Positions 41,869 through 51,395 of a stretch of DNA of 64,000 nucleotides are shown here, piece by piece. The stretch is from contig NZ_JBFHFC010000004.1 of NCBI RefSeq assembly GCF_041583835.1, positions 62,001 through 126,000 of the forward strand, written 5' to 3'. The position numbers and the translations under genes were made by a program. The notes beneath the pieces are model-generated. The model saw nothing but the letters and a program-made list of their open reading frames with translations. It was not told the origin of the DNA and did not search any database. Position 1 is the first letter of the stretch. Every line of letters starts with the position of its first letter. This DNA comes from Thiomicrorhabdus sp041583835 (GTDB lineage Bacteria; Pseudomonadota; Gammaproteobacteria; Thiomicrospirales; Thiomicrospiraceae).

Positions 41869-44658
41869 TTAACCCGTGTTTCGCATACCTGCCGCGATGG
41901 CATTGATGCTGTTAAGCAGAGGCGTTAACCAGATCGCTTTTTCTTCGTCACTGGTGTTTTCGTCTTTGTAGCGTCTCAATACGGCAACCTGGATGTTGTT
42001 CAGAGGTTCCAAGTAAGGCGTACGACGATTCAAGGACAGAGCCAATGCCGGAGTTTCCGCCATTAGGTATTCATTCCCGGTAATTTCAAGAATGCGTTTC
42101 ACGCCGCGAGTATGCTCTTCGGCAATCATATTATAGATTTTCTGGGCATCTTCTTGGTTACGGCCAAGTTTGGTGTATTCCGCACCGATTTGCAGGTCGG
42201 TTTTGAATAGCGCCATCTGGATATTGCTTAACAAGCCTTTAAAGAACGGCCAGTTTTCGTACATCTCTTTCAGTTTGTCGTCGCCGTGTTCTTTGATCCA
42301 GTTGTCCAAAGCATAACCGGTTCCCTGCCAGGCAGGGAACGTCAGGCGAGCTTGTGCCCAACCGAAAATCCATGGAATAGCACGGATGGAAGACTTGGAC
42401 AAATTGCCTTTCTTGCGGTGAGAAGGGCGAGAGCCGATGTTAAGCAAGCCGATCTCGGTAACCGGAGTCGCCTCATAGAAGAATTCAAAAAATCCTTTAG
42501 TATGATCGGTTAATTCACGGAAACAGTGCTCACCCTGATTGGCAAGATTTTGCATGATTTCCAAGTATTCAGGGTTGTCCTGTTTGGTCGGTTTGATCAA
42601 ACCGGTACTTGCTTTCATCAAGCCGGTGACACCCAGTGACAATTCATACATAGCGGTTTCAGCATTGCTGTACTTGTACGACAGAACTTCCCCTTGCTCG
42701 GTGAACTTGATTGCACCGCGAACCGTGCCGGTTGGCTGCGAAAGGATCGCATGGTGAGTTGGTCCGCCCCCACGTCCGACCGTGCCCCCACGTCCGTGGA
42801 ATAGTCGGCACTCAATGTCGTACTGATCCGCAACCGCCATAATCGATTGTTGGGCTTGGTATAGGCTCCAGGCCGATGAAAGGTTTCCGCCGTCTTTCGC
42901 CGAGTCCGAGTAACCGAGCATGATTTCTTGCTGGTTGCCCGACGCGTGCAGCATCGTGCGGTAAGTTGCGTTTTCAAGTAATGAGGTCGTTACCGGTACA
43001 ATGTGCTTCAAGTCCTCAATGGTTTCGAATAGAGGACTGATTTGAATATCGCAATACGGTTTGCCGGCATTGTAACCGGCAAGCCCTGCCTGGTGGGCTA
43101 GGAAAAGTACTTCCATCACATGGCTGGCTTCGTGCGTCATCGAAATAACGTAGTTGTTAAACGCTTTATGGCTGATTTCTTTGCGCATTTTGCGGATAAC
43201 GTTGAAGACTTCCAATACTTCTTTGGTCATCTTGTTCAGTTTCAGATGCTGAGTGTCGATGATCGTCGCAGAGGCAACATGACTAGCCAAAAGCTCAAGT
43301 TTATCCGCTTCCGGTAAAGCAGGGTAGTCGATGTTCAGGTGTGATAGCAAATCCGCTACGGCATCGCTGTGCACATTCGATTCCTGACGAATATCAAGAC
43401 GCATTAAGTAGAAACCGAAAGTTTGTACTAAACGGATCAAGTCACGAAGGTCGGCATTGGCTACATTTTCGTCACCGTGTTCGCAAAGTGATTGATGGAT
43501 AAGCTGCAAGTCAGCCAATAATTCGTCTTCACCCGAGTAAGCAAAGCCGGATCTTTTGATCGGCGTACCGTTCAATTTGGCTTCTACATAGTTCAAGTTT
43601 TGTTGTAGACGTCCTCGAATTAAATATAGGAAACGGCGGTAAGGTTCGTCTTTGAAACGATCCGGGCGTTTCTTGAATACGGCTTCCTGCAGGTCTGCAT
43701 CTACAATGGTCGCTTTGTTCAACAAGTCTTGATTGATGTTGCTGATGTAGCGAGAGTGCGTCAACTTGTGGCTTAGATCGAACACGCGGTTTTGGTATTC
43801 ATATAGCGCCGAGCGTGTTTGCAGTAACAGTGCTTCAACAGTGGTTTCGTGAGTAACGAACGGGTTACCGTCGCGGTCGCCGCCGATCCATGAACCGAAA
43901 GTCAGGAAGTTTGGCGCTTCAATATTGTCGTCGGGATAGAATCTTGCCAAAGCACGTTCCATGTAACGATACACTTGAGGTACCGCCGTGAACAGCGATT
44001 GGCGGAAATAGTAAATCCCGTTGCGGATTTCGTCTTGAACGGTTGGCTTTTGGCGACGGACTTCGTCGGTTTTCCACAAAACCTGAATCTGGTATTGAAG
44101 TTTTCTGATAACTTCTTCTTGAGCATAAGGGTTGTTATACGCTTCCGCTTCGTTCAATTCACCCAGTGTCAGGAAGATCTTACGCAGGTTTTCCATGACC
44201 GCACGACGTTTTGATTCCGTCGGGTGGGCGGTGAAGACCGGGATGTAATTCAATTTATTTAACAGAAGCTGGAGTTCGTCGGCTGAGATGTCTTGAGACT
44301 TGAACTCTTCAACGGTTTTTAAAACCGAACCTTCCCATAACGGGCCGTCGGATTTCAACTGGCTTTGACGCTCGTGATATTGGTGTTCTTCTTCGGCAAG
44401 GTTGACTAAGCTGAAATAGATGTTGAAAGCGCGAATGATCAGGATCAGATCTTCGGCAGACTGTTCTTCAATAAATGCGGTGAGTTCTGAACGAAGTGCA
44501 GGATCTTCTTTGCCGTCTAGTTGAATATAGCCGGTTCGTAGTTTTTCGATAGCATCCAGGACAGGCTTTCCAACCTGTGTTTCAATAATTTCACCTAGAA
44601 GACTCCCAAGTAATTTGACTCTTGCTCTAAGTTGCTTATCTCGCTTTTCTACAGCCAT
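41869..44658 (-). CDS. ppc: Phosphoenolpyruvate carboxylase
   Basis: This 929-aa enzyme adds bicarbonate to PEP to give oxaloacetate. The catalytic His is in VFTAHPTESKRR, the second signature is MLGYSDSAKDGGNLS, and FHGRGGTVGRGGGPTH is the glycine-rich loop. GSWIGGDRDGNPFVT is also present. I start at ATG 44658 (MAVEKRD) rather than 44685, because GAGAG precedes it at a normal distance. It gives anaplerotic carbon to the TCA cycle and is near ppa and fbp, all separately terminated. Confidence 0.97.
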   Translation of the reverse strand: MAVEKRDKQLRARVKLLGSLLGEIIETQVGKPVLDAIEKLRTGYIQLDGKEDPALRSELTAFIEEQSAEDLILIIRAFNIYFSLVNLAEEEHQYHERQSQLKSDGPLWEGSVLKTVEEFKSQDISADELQLLLNKLNYIPVFTAHPTESKRRAVMENLRKIFLTLGELNEAEAYNNPYAQEEVIRKLQYQIQVLWKTDEVRRQKPTVQDEIRNGIYYFRQSLFTAVPQVYRYMERALARFYPDDNIEAPNFLTFGSWIGGDRDGNPFVTHETTVEALLLQTRSALYEYQNRVFDLSHKLTHSRYISNINQDLLNKATIVDADLQEAVFKKRPDRFKDEPYRRFLYLIRGRLQQNLNYVEAKLNGTPIKRSGFAYSGEDELLADLQLIHQSLCEHGDENVANADLRDLIRLVQTFGFYLMRLDIRQESNVHSDAVADLLSHLNIDYPALPEADKLELLASHVASATIIDTQHLKLNKMTKEVLEVFNVIRKMRKEISHKAFNNYVISMTHEASHVMEVLFLAHQAGLAGYNAGKPYCDIQISPLFETIEDLKHIVPVTTSLLENATYRTMLHASGNQQEIMLGYSDSAKDGGNLSSAWSLYQAQQSIMAVADQYDIECRLFHGRGGTVGRGGGPTHHAILSQPTGTVRGAIKFTEQGEVLSYKYSNAETAMYELSLGVTGLMKASTGLIKPTKQDNPEYLEIMQNLANQGEHCFRELTDHTKGFFEFFYEATPVTEIGLLNIGSRPSHRKKGNLSKSSIRAIPWIFGWAQARLTFPAWQGTGYALDNWIKEHGDDKLKEMYENWPFFKGLLSNIQMALFKTDLQIGAEYTKLGRNQEDAQKIYNMIAEEHTRGVKRILEITGNEYLMAETPALALSLNRRTPYLEPLNNIQVAVLRRYKDENTSDEEKAIWLTPLLNSINAIAAGMRNTG

Positions 44659-44780
44659 GTTCACTCTCAGTTTTTTTAAACACAAATTACCGCGAATTAT
44701 AACAGAATATTTGAATGATTTTTGAAACTCTTTTTGCTTGCTAGGGCGCGGCCATGTGGGAACGGTTGATGTGTGGTGAT

Positions 44781-44813
44781 AAAAAAAGAGCCCCGAAAAG
44801 GGGCTCTTTTATA
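44781..44813. terminator. Terminator downstream of ppa
   Basis: A perfect 11-bp stem AAAAGAGCCCC / GGGGCTCTTTT surrounds a GAAAA loop (44784-44810). It ends ppa on the minus strand and lies about 125 bases upstream of ppc. Confidence 0.95.
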
Positions 44814-44828
44814 AGAAGGGCGTCGGGC

Positions 44829-45365
44829 TTATGCCTTGCTCTTTTCTTGGTATTGCTTAGCGCCGGCTAAAATCTCTTCGCGAGCGACTTCGACATCGCC
44901 CCAGCCGTCGATTTTTACCCACTTACCAGGCTCTAGGGCTTTGTAGTGGTTAAAGAAATGTTCGATCTGTTCTTTAAGTAGAGGGATTTGCTCAACCGCG
45001 GTAATGTCTTTGTAGATCGGGGTCAGTTTATCCACAGGAACCGCAACGACTTTAGCGTCTTCACCACCGTCGTCTGTCATTTTTAGGATTCCGATCGGAC
45101 GGCAGCGAATAACGGAACCGATCATTAGCGGGTGAGGTGTGACGACAAGAACGTCGACCGGATCACCGTCGTTAGCCAAAGTGTCGTTGATATATCCGTA
45201 GTTGGCCGGATATTGCATCGTAGCGCCCTGAATGCGGTCAACCCATACAAGATCGGTATCTTTATCGACTTCGTATTTGATCGGAGAAGCAAAAGCCGGA
45301 ATTTCAATAACTACGTTGATGTCGTTTGGCAGGTCTTTTCCTGCAGGAACGGCTGAATAACCCAT
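44829..45365 (-). CDS. ppa: Inorganic pyrophosphatase (family I)
   Basis: This 178-aa cytoplasmic enzyme hydrolyses pyrophosphate. PANYGYINDTLANDGDPVDVLVV is the family I signature with its metal-binding aspartates, and NVVIEIPAFASPIKYEVDKD the usual opening. Length is normal. It lies between ppc and fbp, with its own terminator. Confidence 0.97.
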   Translation of the reverse strand: MGYSAVPAGKDLPNDINVVIEIPAFASPIKYEVDKDTDLVWVDRIQGATMQYPANYGYINDTLANDGDPVDVLVVTPHPLMIGSVIRCRPIGILKMTDDGGEDAKVVAVPVDKLTPIYKDITAVEQIPLLKEQIEHFFNHYKALEPGKWVKIDGWGDVEVAREEILAGAKQYQEKSKA

Positions 45366-45404
45366 GGTTTTATTCCTTAAATTCTGTTGGTAACGATTAA
45401 ATTA

Positions 45405-45428
45405 AAACACCCGCTGTTGCGGGTGTTA
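45405..45428 (-). terminator. Probable terminator downstream of fbp
   Basis: The stem AACACCCGC (45406-45414) / GCGGGTGTT (45419-45427) with a TGTT loop is followed on the minus strand by TTAATTTAAT, a broken T-run. Confidence 0.75.
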
Positions 45429-45453
45429 AAAGTTGATGCTTAAAGGTTGTTGA

Positions 45454-46425
45454 TTAACCTTTGTGGTAAGCCACTACTTTTGCCACTTCGTTTTTAGAAC
45501 CCAGTACAACAGGTACACGGTCATGGATGCCTTGAGGCTGTACGTCCATGATGTCCATACGACCGGTTGAAGAAGCACCACCTGCTTGTTCAACGATCAT
45601 AGACATTGGGTTACCTTCGTACATTAGACGAAGTTTACCGGCTTTAGAAGGATCGCGGTTATCGTAAGGGTACATGAAGATACCACCACGGATAAGGATA
45701 CGGTGTACTTCCGCAACCATGGATGCAACCCAACGCATGTTGTAACGCTTGCCTAGAGGACCTTCTTCACCTTGTAAACAGTCGTCGATGTACTGCTTCA
45801 TTTCCGGTTCCCAGAAACGCTGGTTTGACATGTTGATTGCGAACTCGGCAGTATCTTCAGGGATTTGAAGAGCCGCTTTGGTCAGTACGAATTCACCGAT
45901 GTTAGTATCTAGAGTGAATAGGTTTACGCCGTTACCGGTTGTCATTACCAATAAAGCCGAAGGTCCGTAAAGAACGTAACCGGCTGCGACTTGGTTGCGG
46001 CCGTTTTGTAGGAATACTTCTTGGTTGTCGCCTGACTGGTCGTCTTTTGCTTCAAGGATAGAGAAGATCGTACCGACAGAAAGGTTGACGTCGATGTTTG
46101 AAGAACCGTCTAACGGATCGAATGTAACTAGGTATTTACCATCGTTATGACCGGCAATTGTGTAGTCTTCTTCTTCTGAACCAACACCGCGGACATATGG
46201 GTTTGCAACTAGAATGTCTTTTAGTAGGTCGTTAGAGATAACGTCAAGCATCTTTTGAGTTTCACCTTGAACGTTTTCATCTTCAGTTGCGCCTAAGATG
46301 CCCGCTAGCTCACCTTGGCCTAGTTTGTATGCGATATCTTTACATGCAACCATTACATCTTTGATAACAAGCTCTAATTCCGCTGGTACGCCATCGGCAG
46401 CTAATACTTGATCTAGTCGTTTCAT
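45454..46425 (-). CDS. fbp: Fructose-1,6-bisphosphatase class I
   Basis: This 323-aa enzyme removes the 1-phosphate from fructose 1,6-bisphosphate in gluconeogenesis and the Calvin cycle. GSEEEDY, FDPLDGSSNIDVNLSVGTIFS and YPYDNRDPSKAGKLRLMYEGNPM are diagnostic metal and substrate motifs. I start at ATG 46425 (MKRLDQVL), with AGAGAG upstream; the longer frame from 46473 begins in the leader. Its nearness to ppc and ppa is consistent with an autotrophic carbon metabolism, but no other Calvin-cycle gene lies here. Confidence 0.96.
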   Translation of the reverse strand: MKRLDQVLAADGVPAELELVIKDVMVACKDIAYKLGQGELAGILGATEDENVQGETQKMLDVISNDLLKDILVANPYVRGVGSEEEDYTIAGHNDGKYLVTFDPLDGSSNIDVNLSVGTIFSILEAKDDQSGDNQEVFLQNGRNQVAAGYVLYGPSALLVMTTGNGVNLFTLDTNIGEFVLTKAALQIPEDTAEFAINMSNQRFWEPEMKQYIDDCLQGEEGPLGKRYNMRWVASMVAEVHRILIRGGIFMYPYDNRDPSKAGKLRLMYEGNPMSMIVEQAGGASSTGRMDIMDVQPQGIHDRVPVVLGSKNEVAKVVAYHKG

Positions 46426-46622
46426 CGAGATTCTCTCTATGTTTAATTGAAAAAATTGCGGCAATTCTATCATGTTGACTTTAAAAGGTACAAGTTCATC
46501 GCCAAGTCCTCCGGCAAAAATCCATGAACTTTTAATGGAAGCATGAAATTGTTTTTCGATATCAAGTGCCTGGATTGGTTAAAATAGGCGGCTATAAAAA
46601 ATAAAGTAGCAAAGAGAGTGTC

Positions 46623-48065
46623 ATGAAATTTATCGTTAAATTATTTCCGGAAATTATGGTGAAAGGAACGGCGGTCAAAAAGAAAATGATCAGCCAGTTG
46701 CATGACAATTTGCGTACTTTGTTGTTGAGAGTGAGTCCGGACATTCAAACTAAACGTTTTTGGGACAAGATCGAAATTCAAGCGGACGATCAATATCTGC
46801 AGGCTGTGCGTCGGATCTTGACGCAAACCCCCGGCGTCGAGCAGGTGTTGGAAGTGATTCAACATAATGTCGGTAAGGATTTGCAGGCGATTGCAGATAA
46901 GGTGGCCGAGCATGCGGTTCCGTGGATTGAGGGTAAAACGTTTGTCGTTCGTGCCAAGCGAAGCGGTACGCACGATTTCAGTTCTTACGAAGCGGAACGT
47001 TTTATCGGCGGCGTTTTATATGAGAAGGGCGCACCGTTAGGGGTGGATTTGCACAATCCCCAAGTGAAAATCGAGGTTGAGATTCATCAGGATAACGTGA
47101 ATATCGTCACGTCAAAGTTGACCGGTTTAGGCGGATTTCCGATGGGGAGTCAGGGAGAGTTACTGTCGTTGATGTCAGGCGGTTTCGATTCGACGATCGC
47201 CAGTTATCTGACAATGAAACGAGGGCTGAAGACGCATTTCATCTTTTTCAATTTAGGCGGTGCGGCTCACGAGATCGGCGTGAAGCAGGTTGCACTGTAT
47301 TTATGGAGCCAATTTGGCGCATCTCATCGGGTTTCGTTTGTGACCGTGCCGTTTGAGGAAGTGGTCGGCGAAATATTCCGCTCCACCCATGAAAGTTATA
47401 TGGGCGTCACTTTGAAAAGGTTGATGTTGACGGCTTCGGAGAGAGTTGCCAAGCAGATGGGGATCGATGCACTGGTCACGGGTGAAAGTGTTGCACAGGT
47501 CAGTAGTCAAACCTTAAGAAATTTAGCGGTCATTGATAGTGTGACGAATATGTTGGTTCTGCGTCCGTTGGCCACGATGAATAAGCCGGAAATTATGGCG
47601 ATGGCGGATCAGATCGGTACGCGGCATTTTGCCGAAAGCATGCCGGAGTATTGCGGTGTCATTTCGAAAAACCCGGTGACAAACGCCTCTTTTGACCGGA
47701 TGGAGAAAGAAGCGGCACGTTTCGATTATACCGTGCTTGATCGTGCGATCGAATCCGCCGTTACTATCCCGGTTGATAAAATTATCGACGATGTGACGGC
47801 TACCGCGCATATCGAGATTTTCAATCAAGTACCGGAAAACGGGGTGGTGATCGATATTCGTGCCGAAGCGGAACAGTTGCGCCAGCCGCTTAGCGGGATT
47901 GAGTCGATTGCTATCCCGTTCCACGAATTGAATCAGAAATTCGGCAAATTGGATCAGAGTAAAGCTTACTTGTTGTATTGTGAAAAAGGGGTAATGAGCC
48001 AGTTGCACGCCCAATATCTAAAAGATAAAGGGTTTGATAATGTAACGGTCTATCGTCCGGAATGA
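46623..48065 (+). CDS. thiI: tRNA 4-thiouridine synthase ThiI
   Basis: This 480-aa protein transfers sulfur to U8 of tRNA and to ThiS for thiamine synthesis. A THUMP domain lies at the N-terminus, followed by the PP-loop LSLMSGGFDSTIAS and the conserved Cys in MPEYCGVIS. The C-terminal rhodanese domain has its active-site Cys in LLYCEKGVMSQL, so this is the long, enterobacterial type of ThiI. GAGAG precedes the ATG. It converges with mltF, 11 bases apart. Confidence 0.96.
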   Translation: MKFIVKLFPEIMVKGTAVKKKMISQLHDNLRTLLLRVSPDIQTKRFWDKIEIQADDQYLQAVRRILTQTPGVEQVLEVIQHNVGKDLQAIADKVAEHAVPWIEGKTFVVRAKRSGTHDFSSYEAERFIGGVLYEKGAPLGVDLHNPQVKIEVEIHQDNVNIVTSKLTGLGGFPMGSQGELLSLMSGGFDSTIASYLTMKRGLKTHFIFFNLGGAAHEIGVKQVALYLWSQFGASHRVSFVTVPFEEVVGEIFRSTHESYMGVTLKRLMLTASERVAKQMGIDALVTGESVAQVSSQTLRNLAVIDSVTNMLVLRPLATMNKPEIMAMADQIGTRHFAESMPEYCGVISKNPVTNASFDRMEKEAARFDYTVLDRAIESAVTIPVDKIIDDVTATAHIEIFNQVPENGVVIDIRAEAEQLRQPLSGIESIAIPFHELNQKFGKLDQSKAYLLYCEKGVMSQLHAQYLKDKGFDNVTVYRPE

Positions 48066-48076
48066 TATTCGGTGTG

Positions 48077-49636
48077 TTAGGGCGTGCTGACCGTTTCGGT
48101 CGATTTTGAAAAATCGTTTGGTTTTTCTTCTTCTTTTGGAGGCATGTCGACGACTTGTTCTTGTTCCATCTGGGTCGCTTTAATGAGTTTTTTGGTGTCC
48201 GAAAGTTTTTTGTAACTTTGTAATGCAATTTTAGTTTTTTGAATTTTAGTCACATAGTCGACGGTTTCGTGACCGATGGTGTTGCGAGCCACGACTTCTA
48301 CATTGTAGAACCATTTGTTAGGGTCTAATCCCATCTGTTGCGCTTTACGCTGCATTCTGCGAACTCGCCCCGGCCCTGCGTTGTATGCGGCAAGTGAGAA
48401 ATTGATGCGGTCTTCGTCCGAATATTCATTGCCGTTGAAGTAATTGTCCCTGAGGAATGCCAGATATTTGATTCCTGCATGGATGTTGTTTTCCAGGTTT
48501 TTGATGTCTTTGATTCCCACATTTTTCGATTTTGCTGTGGACGGTTTGATCTGCATGATGCCGTAAGCACCGGCCTGGCTGGTCAGTTTGGGGTTGAATT
48601 TTGATTCTTGGTAGGCTTGAGCGGCGATCAGGAACCAGTCAAACCCGTAAAATTCCGAATAAAGTTGTAAGTAGTAAGAGAGGCAGTCAATTTTGTCGAG
48701 TTCCGAAAGCAGTTGCGGTTTTTTGATCCAGTAGGCGTTTTCAAAGTATTTTTTATAGATACTGTTGCCTAGAAATCTTCCCGGTTTGGCGTATGAGTGA
48801 ATGAATTGGTTTAGCGAGGCCTTGAGTTGCGGTAGGCCTGGATTGATGGCCCATGCGATCTGGCCTCCGTGATAGAACACCACGTCGTCATACACTTTCA
48901 ATTCGGGTAAGGTCTGTTTGTAGATGTCTGCTATGTGGCTGTCGACGACTGTATATTGATAAATTCCCGCATTGACCATTTCCAGAATGTCTTCGGCTTC
49001 CATTAAAGGGTCGGCTTTGACGATTTCTATCGGTTCCAGACCGTTAAGTCCGAGGAATTGGTTGAACATCTGTAAGTGGATAATGTAACTGCTGTTTGCC
49101 ACCACGATAACTTGTTTGCCCGATAAGTCTTCCAGTTTTTCTATTGTTTGCCCGTGTTTGTTGCTTACCAATACTTCTTGTACGTTTTCAATATAGGGAT
49201 CGGTGAAATCCAAGAAGGCTTTTCGTTCCGGTGTGATGGTGAGTCCAGATGCAATGATGTCGCCCTTGCCGTGAGTCAAATCGGAAAATAGTTTTTCAAA
49301 TGGTCTGACCAGAAAAACGACGTGGGTTTTGTAGCGTTCTTTTCTCGGACCTCGATTTAAAAAGCTTTCATAAGCTCGAAGCAAGTCGTGCTCAATGCCG
49401 CGTTTGCCTTTTTGGGTTTCGAAGAAGTTTGTACGGTTGTTACTGACTAGGACTCTTAAGATCCGTCTTTGACGAATTTCGTCCAGATCGCCGATAAACG
49501 GTTCGTTGATGCGTTCCGTTAATGACGTATTCTGCGGCGGCGCCTGAGCGAGTGAAACCGGACTTAGAAGAATAAAGCCGATTGCAATGACCAGTATGTT
49601 GGACGAGCGTGCTGTTTTAACCAAGCTGGGCGCCAA
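48077..49636 (-). CDS. mltF: Membrane-bound lytic murein transglycosylase F
   Basis: This 519-aa exported protein has a signal sequence (hydrophobic stretch about residues 13-30, cleavage after AQA), a solute-binding-protein domain (LRVLVSNNRTNFF, DIIASGLTITPERKAFLDFTDPY) and a C-terminal SLT domain. The catalytic Glu is in AQAYQESKFNP, with GAYGIMQIKPST and NFSLAAYNAGPGRV following. It cleaves peptidoglycan glycan strands and acts at the outer membrane. Length equals that of E. coli MltF. The Glu/Lys/Pro-rich tail is variable. Confidence 0.93.
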   Translation of the reverse strand: MAPSLVKTARSSNILVIAIGFILLSPVSLAQAPPQNTSLTERINEPFIGDLDEIRQRRILRVLVSNNRTNFFETQKGKRGIEHDLLRAYESFLNRGPRKERYKTHVVFLVRPFEKLFSDLTHGKGDIIASGLTITPERKAFLDFTDPYIENVQEVLVSNKHGQTIEKLEDLSGKQVIVVANSSYIIHLQMFNQFLGLNGLEPIEIVKADPLMEAEDILEMVNAGIYQYTVVDSHIADIYKQTLPELKVYDDVVFYHGGQIAWAINPGLPQLKASLNQFIHSYAKPGRFLGNSIYKKYFENAYWIKKPQLLSELDKIDCLSYYLQLYSEFYGFDWFLIAAQAYQESKFNPKLTSQAGAYGIMQIKPSTAKSKNVGIKDIKNLENNIHAGIKYLAFLRDNYFNGNEYSDEDRINFSLAAYNAGPGRVRRMQRKAQQMGLDPNKWFYNVEVVARNTIGHETVDYVTKIQKTKIALQSYKKLSDTKKLIKATQMEQEQVVDMPPKEEEKPNDFSKSTETVSTP

Positions 49637-49857
49637 TGTAAAAAATAGAGAGATTCATTTTAGCCAAGTTTGTTTTGTAGACAAGCCATAATTTGTCTTT
49701 ATATCGATAAGTACATCGATAAGGTTAACAATAATGTCATTAGAGAACATTAATATAGTGAGTCAAGGATCATAATACCGTATGCTTAACCTGGGTTTGG
49801 GTTGATCTAACGGTAATGATGTCATTTGAAAACAACGGTTTGGACGGTTAGAAGATA

Positions 49858-51270
49858 ATGCGTAAAGTGAAATATGCGATTTTAGGTGCGGGAACGTCGG
49901 GTTTGACAGCTTTGGGTGTGATCAGAAAACAGACCGACGATTTTGTCATTATTAATGGCGGACATTACGGCACGACCTGTGCCCGGGTTGGTTGTATGCC
50001 GTCCAAGGCGTTGATTTATTCGGCTAACATTTATCATAAGCGACATGCTTTCGAAGAGTTTGGTTTGAGTGGTTCCGAAGCGGTTACGGTCAATGTACCA
50101 AAAGTGCTTGAGCGGGTTAGGCGCTTGCGTGACCGGTTTACCACCGGAGTAAAGTCCGGAACGACTGAAGCTTTAAAAGAGGGACAGTCGATTCACGGGT
50201 TCGCCAAGTTTGTAGCCGAAAACCGTCTTGAAGTGAATGGGGAAATCATTGAAGCCGAACGTATTATCATCGCGACGGGTTCGCGTCCCGTAGTGCCTGG
50301 CCCTTGGTTAGAGTTAGGGGATTTATTGCATACCAGCGATACGATTTTCGAACAGCCGTCTTTGCCGAAGAGCATCGCCGTAATCGGTTTGGGGGTGATC
50401 GGCTTGGAGATCGGTCAGGCGATGGCGCGCTTAGGCGTTAAGGTGATTGGTTTTGAAATGCAGGATAAAATCGGTGGATTATCGGTGCCGGAAGTGAATC
50501 AACAAGCATTGGAATTGATGTCCAAGGAATTTCCGATTTATACCGGGGAGGGCGCTCAGATCGAGAGAAAGGGCGATCGAGTCATAGTAAAAAATTCTCA
50601 AGTGGAAATGGAAGTGGATGCCGTTTTTGCTTCGTTGGGCAGACGCCCGAATATCGATCAGCTGGGTTTAGATAAGGTGGGTATTCAATTGGATGGTAGA
50701 GGAATCCCGACATTCAATTTAAATACCATGCAAATTGAAGACAAGCCGATTTTTATTGCCGGTGACGCAAATGTTTATCGTCCTATTCTGCATGAAGCGG
50801 GATATGAAGGTAAGATGGCGGCGCTAAATGCCGTGTCTTATCCGAATGTGACGGCTTACAGACGTAAAACGCCGATGGGGGTTGCCTTTACCGAGCCTAA
50901 TATCGGTCTGTTTGGTGTTTCTTACCGTGATTTGGATTTTGATAAGGTTGAAGTTGTTACATTTGATTTGAAAAGAAGTAACGGCCGGGCCATTGTCATG
51001 GATGAAGACGATGGTGTGATCTGTCTTTATGCAGATAAGCAAAGTAAAAAGTTATTGGGCGGCGAGATGATTATGCCGCATGCCGAACATTTTGCGCATT
51101 TGCTGAATTGGGCAGTAGAACGAGATATGACGGTAGCCGATTTAATGACAATGCCTTTTTATCATCCGGTGTTGGAAGAGGCGGTTCAGTCTGTCATTCA
51201 AAAGTTGTATTATGCCGTATATCCCGAAGATGAAAGGTCGTCTTCGCCAGAATTAACAGTAATGCAATAA
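49858..51270 (+). CDS. Dihydrolipoamide dehydrogenase-like flavoprotein
   Basis: This 470-aa pyridine nucleotide-disulfide oxidoreductase has an N-terminal FAD motif LGAGTSGLTALG and the redox-active Cys41/Cys46 pair in TTCARVGCMPSK. VIGLGVIGLEIGQAMARLG is the NAD(P)-binding motif, IFIAGDAN follows, and a C-terminal dimer domain has the His/Glu dyad in FYHPVLEEAV. It thus has the parts of a lipoamide dehydrogenase but no 2-oxoacid dehydrogenase genes next to it. It may act on another dithiol. MerA and glutathione reductase are less likely: there is no C-terminal Cys pair or N-terminal metal-binding domain. Confidence 0.82.
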   Translation: MRKVKYAILGAGTSGLTALGVIRKQTDDFVIINGGHYGTTCARVGCMPSKALIYSANIYHKRHAFEEFGLSGSEAVTVNVPKVLERVRRLRDRFTTGVKSGTTEALKEGQSIHGFAKFVAENRLEVNGEIIEAERIIIATGSRPVVPGPWLELGDLLHTSDTIFEQPSLPKSIAVIGLGVIGLEIGQAMARLGVKVIGFEMQDKIGGLSVPEVNQQALELMSKEFPIYTGEGAQIERKGDRVIVKNSQVEMEVDAVFASLGRRPNIDQLGLDKVGIQLDGRGIPTFNLNTMQIEDKPIFIAGDANVYRPILHEAGYEGKMAALNAVSYPNVTAYRRKTPMGVAFTEPNIGLFGVSYRDLDFDKVEVVTFDLKRSNGRAIVMDEDDGVICLYADKQSKKLLGGEMIMPHAEHFAHLLNWAVERDMTVADLMTMPFYHPVLEEAVQSVIQKLYYAVYPEDERSSSPELTVMQ

Positions 51271-51285
51271 AAAGTAACTGTTTTT

Positions 51286-51294
51286 TGGTATAAT
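51286..51294 (+). promoter_or_regulatory. Extended -10 promoter for rnr-rlmB
   Basis: TGGTATAAT lies about 100 bases upstream of rnr. This is a full TATAAT with the TGn extension, which can function without a good -35, and none is seen at the usual distance. Confidence 0.5.
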
Positions 51295-51395
51295 ATTGCG
51301 AATTTTTATTAATTTAGCCTCGCTTGAACTCTGATTGTGTTGGATTTAGTGCACAATTTAAAGGGTCTTCGGGGCTTTAACTTAGATGGTATCGA

